From positions 1 to 6,331 of the forward strand of contig CAJPPQ010000069.1 in assembly GCA_905372605.1 (NCBI GenBank): a DNA stretch of 6,331 bases. The letters run 5' to 3'. Each line of letters opens with the position of its first letter. Within the stretch, counting starts at the first letter, position 1. Below are positions 5,238 to 6,331 of this stretch, piece after piece. Source of the stretch: Porphyromonadaceae bacterium (GTDB taxonomy: Bacteria; Bacteroidota; Bacteroidia; Bacteroidales; Paludibacteraceae). The notes beneath the pieces were generated by a model that had not been told where the DNA came from, ran no database searches, and saw only the letters and a list, made by a program, of their open reading frames with translations. Made by a program: the position numbers and the translations under genes.

Positions 5238-6200
5238 ATGAAAGCCGTAGTTTTAAAAGGATGCTGTAAAGCCGAAGAACTCAAAATAACCGATATTCCC
5301 CTGCCCGAAGTAAAAGCAGGTTGGGTGCTCGTAAAAATATACGCCGCGGGGTTAAACCATTCGGAGGCGCTACTACGAATGTTCGAAGCCGACCAAGATT
5401 ATATCAACACCCCGATAGTCCCCGGTATCGAGTGCGTCGGCGAAATAGCCGATGCTTCCGACTCTTCGCTTGCCGTAGGCGACAAGATTATTGCCTTAAT
5501 GGGTGGAATGGGACGTTCTTTTAACGGCAGTTATGCCGAATACGCCCTGTTGCCTGTCAGCAACGTGTTTAAAGTAGAAACCAATTTGGATTGGATTTCA
5601 CTTGCTGCCATCCCCGAAACCTACTTTACTGCCTACGGATCACTATTCGAAGGACTGTTACTCAACGCCAAAGACACATTGCTCATACGAGGGGCAACAA
5701 GCACCGTAGGGCAAGCCTCTATCCAGCTTGCAAAAGCCGTGGGGGCAACCGTTGTTGCAGCTGCTCGAAGCAGCTCATCGTTCGAAAAGCTGCATGCCAC
5801 AGGAGCAGATCACTGTATCATTGACGATGAACAGATTAGCAAACAAAAGCTGCCTGTTACCCCCAACAAAATACTCGAACTCGTGGGACCAAAAACACTT
5901 CACGACTCGCTGCTTACCGTCTCAAAGCCCGGCTATGTCTGCAACACGGGCGTTTTGGGCAATGTCTTTGCCGTACAAAAGTTCGACCCAATCAAGTACA
6001 TACCCAACGGCGTATTCCTAACAGGATTCTTCAGCAACTACCCCACACCCGAAGCAATCAACGGCATTTTTCGCCTAATAAGCGAAAACAACATCAAACC
6101 TCTATACAGCCGAGTATTTACATTGAATGATATAGCCCAAGCACATACCCTACTCGAACATGGAGGGGCAGGAGGTAAAATCATTTTGTCAATGGTTTGA
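5238..6200 (+). CDS. Zinc-independent MDR (quinone oxidoreductase-like) dehydrogenase, 320 aa
   Basis: This is a medium-chain dehydrogenase/reductase of the quinone-oxidoreductase type, expected to reduce a quinone, enone or similar double bond with NADPH. The N-terminal GroES-like domain (about 1-115) has GLNHSEALLR at 38-47 and VPGIECVGEI at 61-70. AAIPETYFTAY at 123-133 is typical of this subfamily. The nucleotide fold has GATSTVGQASIQLAKAVGA at 152-170, followed by AAARSS. The active-site Cys and the structural four-Cys loop of zinc alcohol dehydrogenases are absent. Length (320) is normal. It begins 9 bp after the maturase stop on the same strand, so it is very likely co-transcribed. It may tailor the peptide (MDR-family enzymes reduce dehydroalanine in some lantibiotics) or be an unrelated housekeeping gene. 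Confidence is high for the family and low for any peptide role. Confidence 0.92.
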   Translation: MKAVVLKGCCKAEELKITDIPLPEVKAGWVLVKIYAAGLNHSEALLRMFEADQDYINTPIVPGIECVGEIADASDSSLAVGDKIIALMGGMGRSFNGSYAEYALLPVSNVFKVETNLDWISLAAIPETYFTAYGSLFEGLLLNAKDTLLIRGATSTVGQASIQLAKAVGATVVAAARSSSSFEKLHATGADHCIIDDEQISKQKLPVTPNKILELVGPKTLHDSLLTVSKPGYVCNTGVLGNVFAVQKFDPIKYIPNGVFLTGFFSNYPTPEAINGIFRLISENNIKPLYSRVFTLNDIAQAHTLLEHGGAGGKIILSMV

Positions 6201-6242
6201 TTTATACAACTAAAATTCCCATGTCTCATTTTTAGAACGCAC

Positions 6243-6274
6243 TTTGCACAACCCAGAACTTATCCCTAACTTTG
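6243..6274 (+). promoter_or_regulatory. Promoter for a gene downstream of the window
   Basis: TTTG at 6243-6246 and TAACTTTG at 6267-6274 are separated by 20 bp, a full match to the Bacteroides promoter consensus with ideal spacing. Transcription should start near 6281. It shows that the gene to the right is a separate unit from the peptide operon. No clear terminator hairpin is visible between 6201 and this promoter. Confidence 0.7.
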
Positions 6275-6318
6275 TTCGAAAATTGTCAGCAACTACATAA
6301 TTTAATATTAATTTTTTT

Positions 6319-6331
6319 ATGTTTGAACACG
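6319..6331 (+). CDS. Possible 5' end of the next gene (four codons visible)
   Basis: An ATG at 6319 follows an A/T-rich stretch about 38 nt after the expected transcript start and reads M-F-E-H before the window ends. Spacing from the promoter is the same as for the other genes here. Nothing can be said about its product. Confidence 0.4.

Overview
The window looks like a piece of a Bacteroidales (Bacteroidota) genome. The signs are A/T-rich start regions without clear Shine-Dalgarno sequences, several close matches to the Bacteroides sigma-factor promoter (TTTG about 20 bp before TAnnTTTG), and protein types typical of gut Bacteroidales. It splits into two unrelated halves that meet between about 3770 and 3955.

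Left half (1 to about 3950): the early/regulatory end of a Mu-like transposable prophage, with its early genes on the minus strand. Read leftward from about 2650 these are a sigma-type promoter, a 60-residue LacI-like helix-turn-helix protein in the position of Mu Ner, a 199-bp untranslated gap, a 662-residue DDE (Mu A-type) transposase, and, 40 bp further, the first 54 codons of a protein in the position of the Mu B target-selection ATPase, cut by the window edge. Divergent to these, on the plus strand, is a 242-residue repressor with a helix-turn-helix and a LexA/CI-type S24 peptidase domain. The 144-bp divergent region carries repeated operator-like sites over the leftward promoter. After the repressor comes about 527 bp without a credible gene. 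It holds a strong bidirectional terminator and two families of repeats that look like transposase end-binding sites, so the phage end should lie here. The only CA dinucleotide between 3822 and the next gene is at 3953-3954, a candidate Mu-type terminus.

Right half (about 3955 to 6200): a compact plus-strand operon that looks like a ribosomally made, post-translationally modified peptide (RiPP) system. A 70-residue precursor carries a short leader and three 17-residue repeats, each with two ACGS units (six Cys in all). Six bases later comes a radical SAM/SPASM maturase, and nine bases after that a zinc-independent quinone-oxidoreductase-like MDR enzyme that could be a tailoring enzyme or a chance neighbour. 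I recall a TIGRFAM-style prediction called the ACGX system for peptide plus rSAM pairs of this kind; I know of no characterised product. No transporter, protease or immunity gene is visible.

The last 131 bp hold a good promoter and what may be the first codons of another gene. The most interesting points are the RiPP operon and the fact that the prophage appears to end at, or inside, that operon's promoter.
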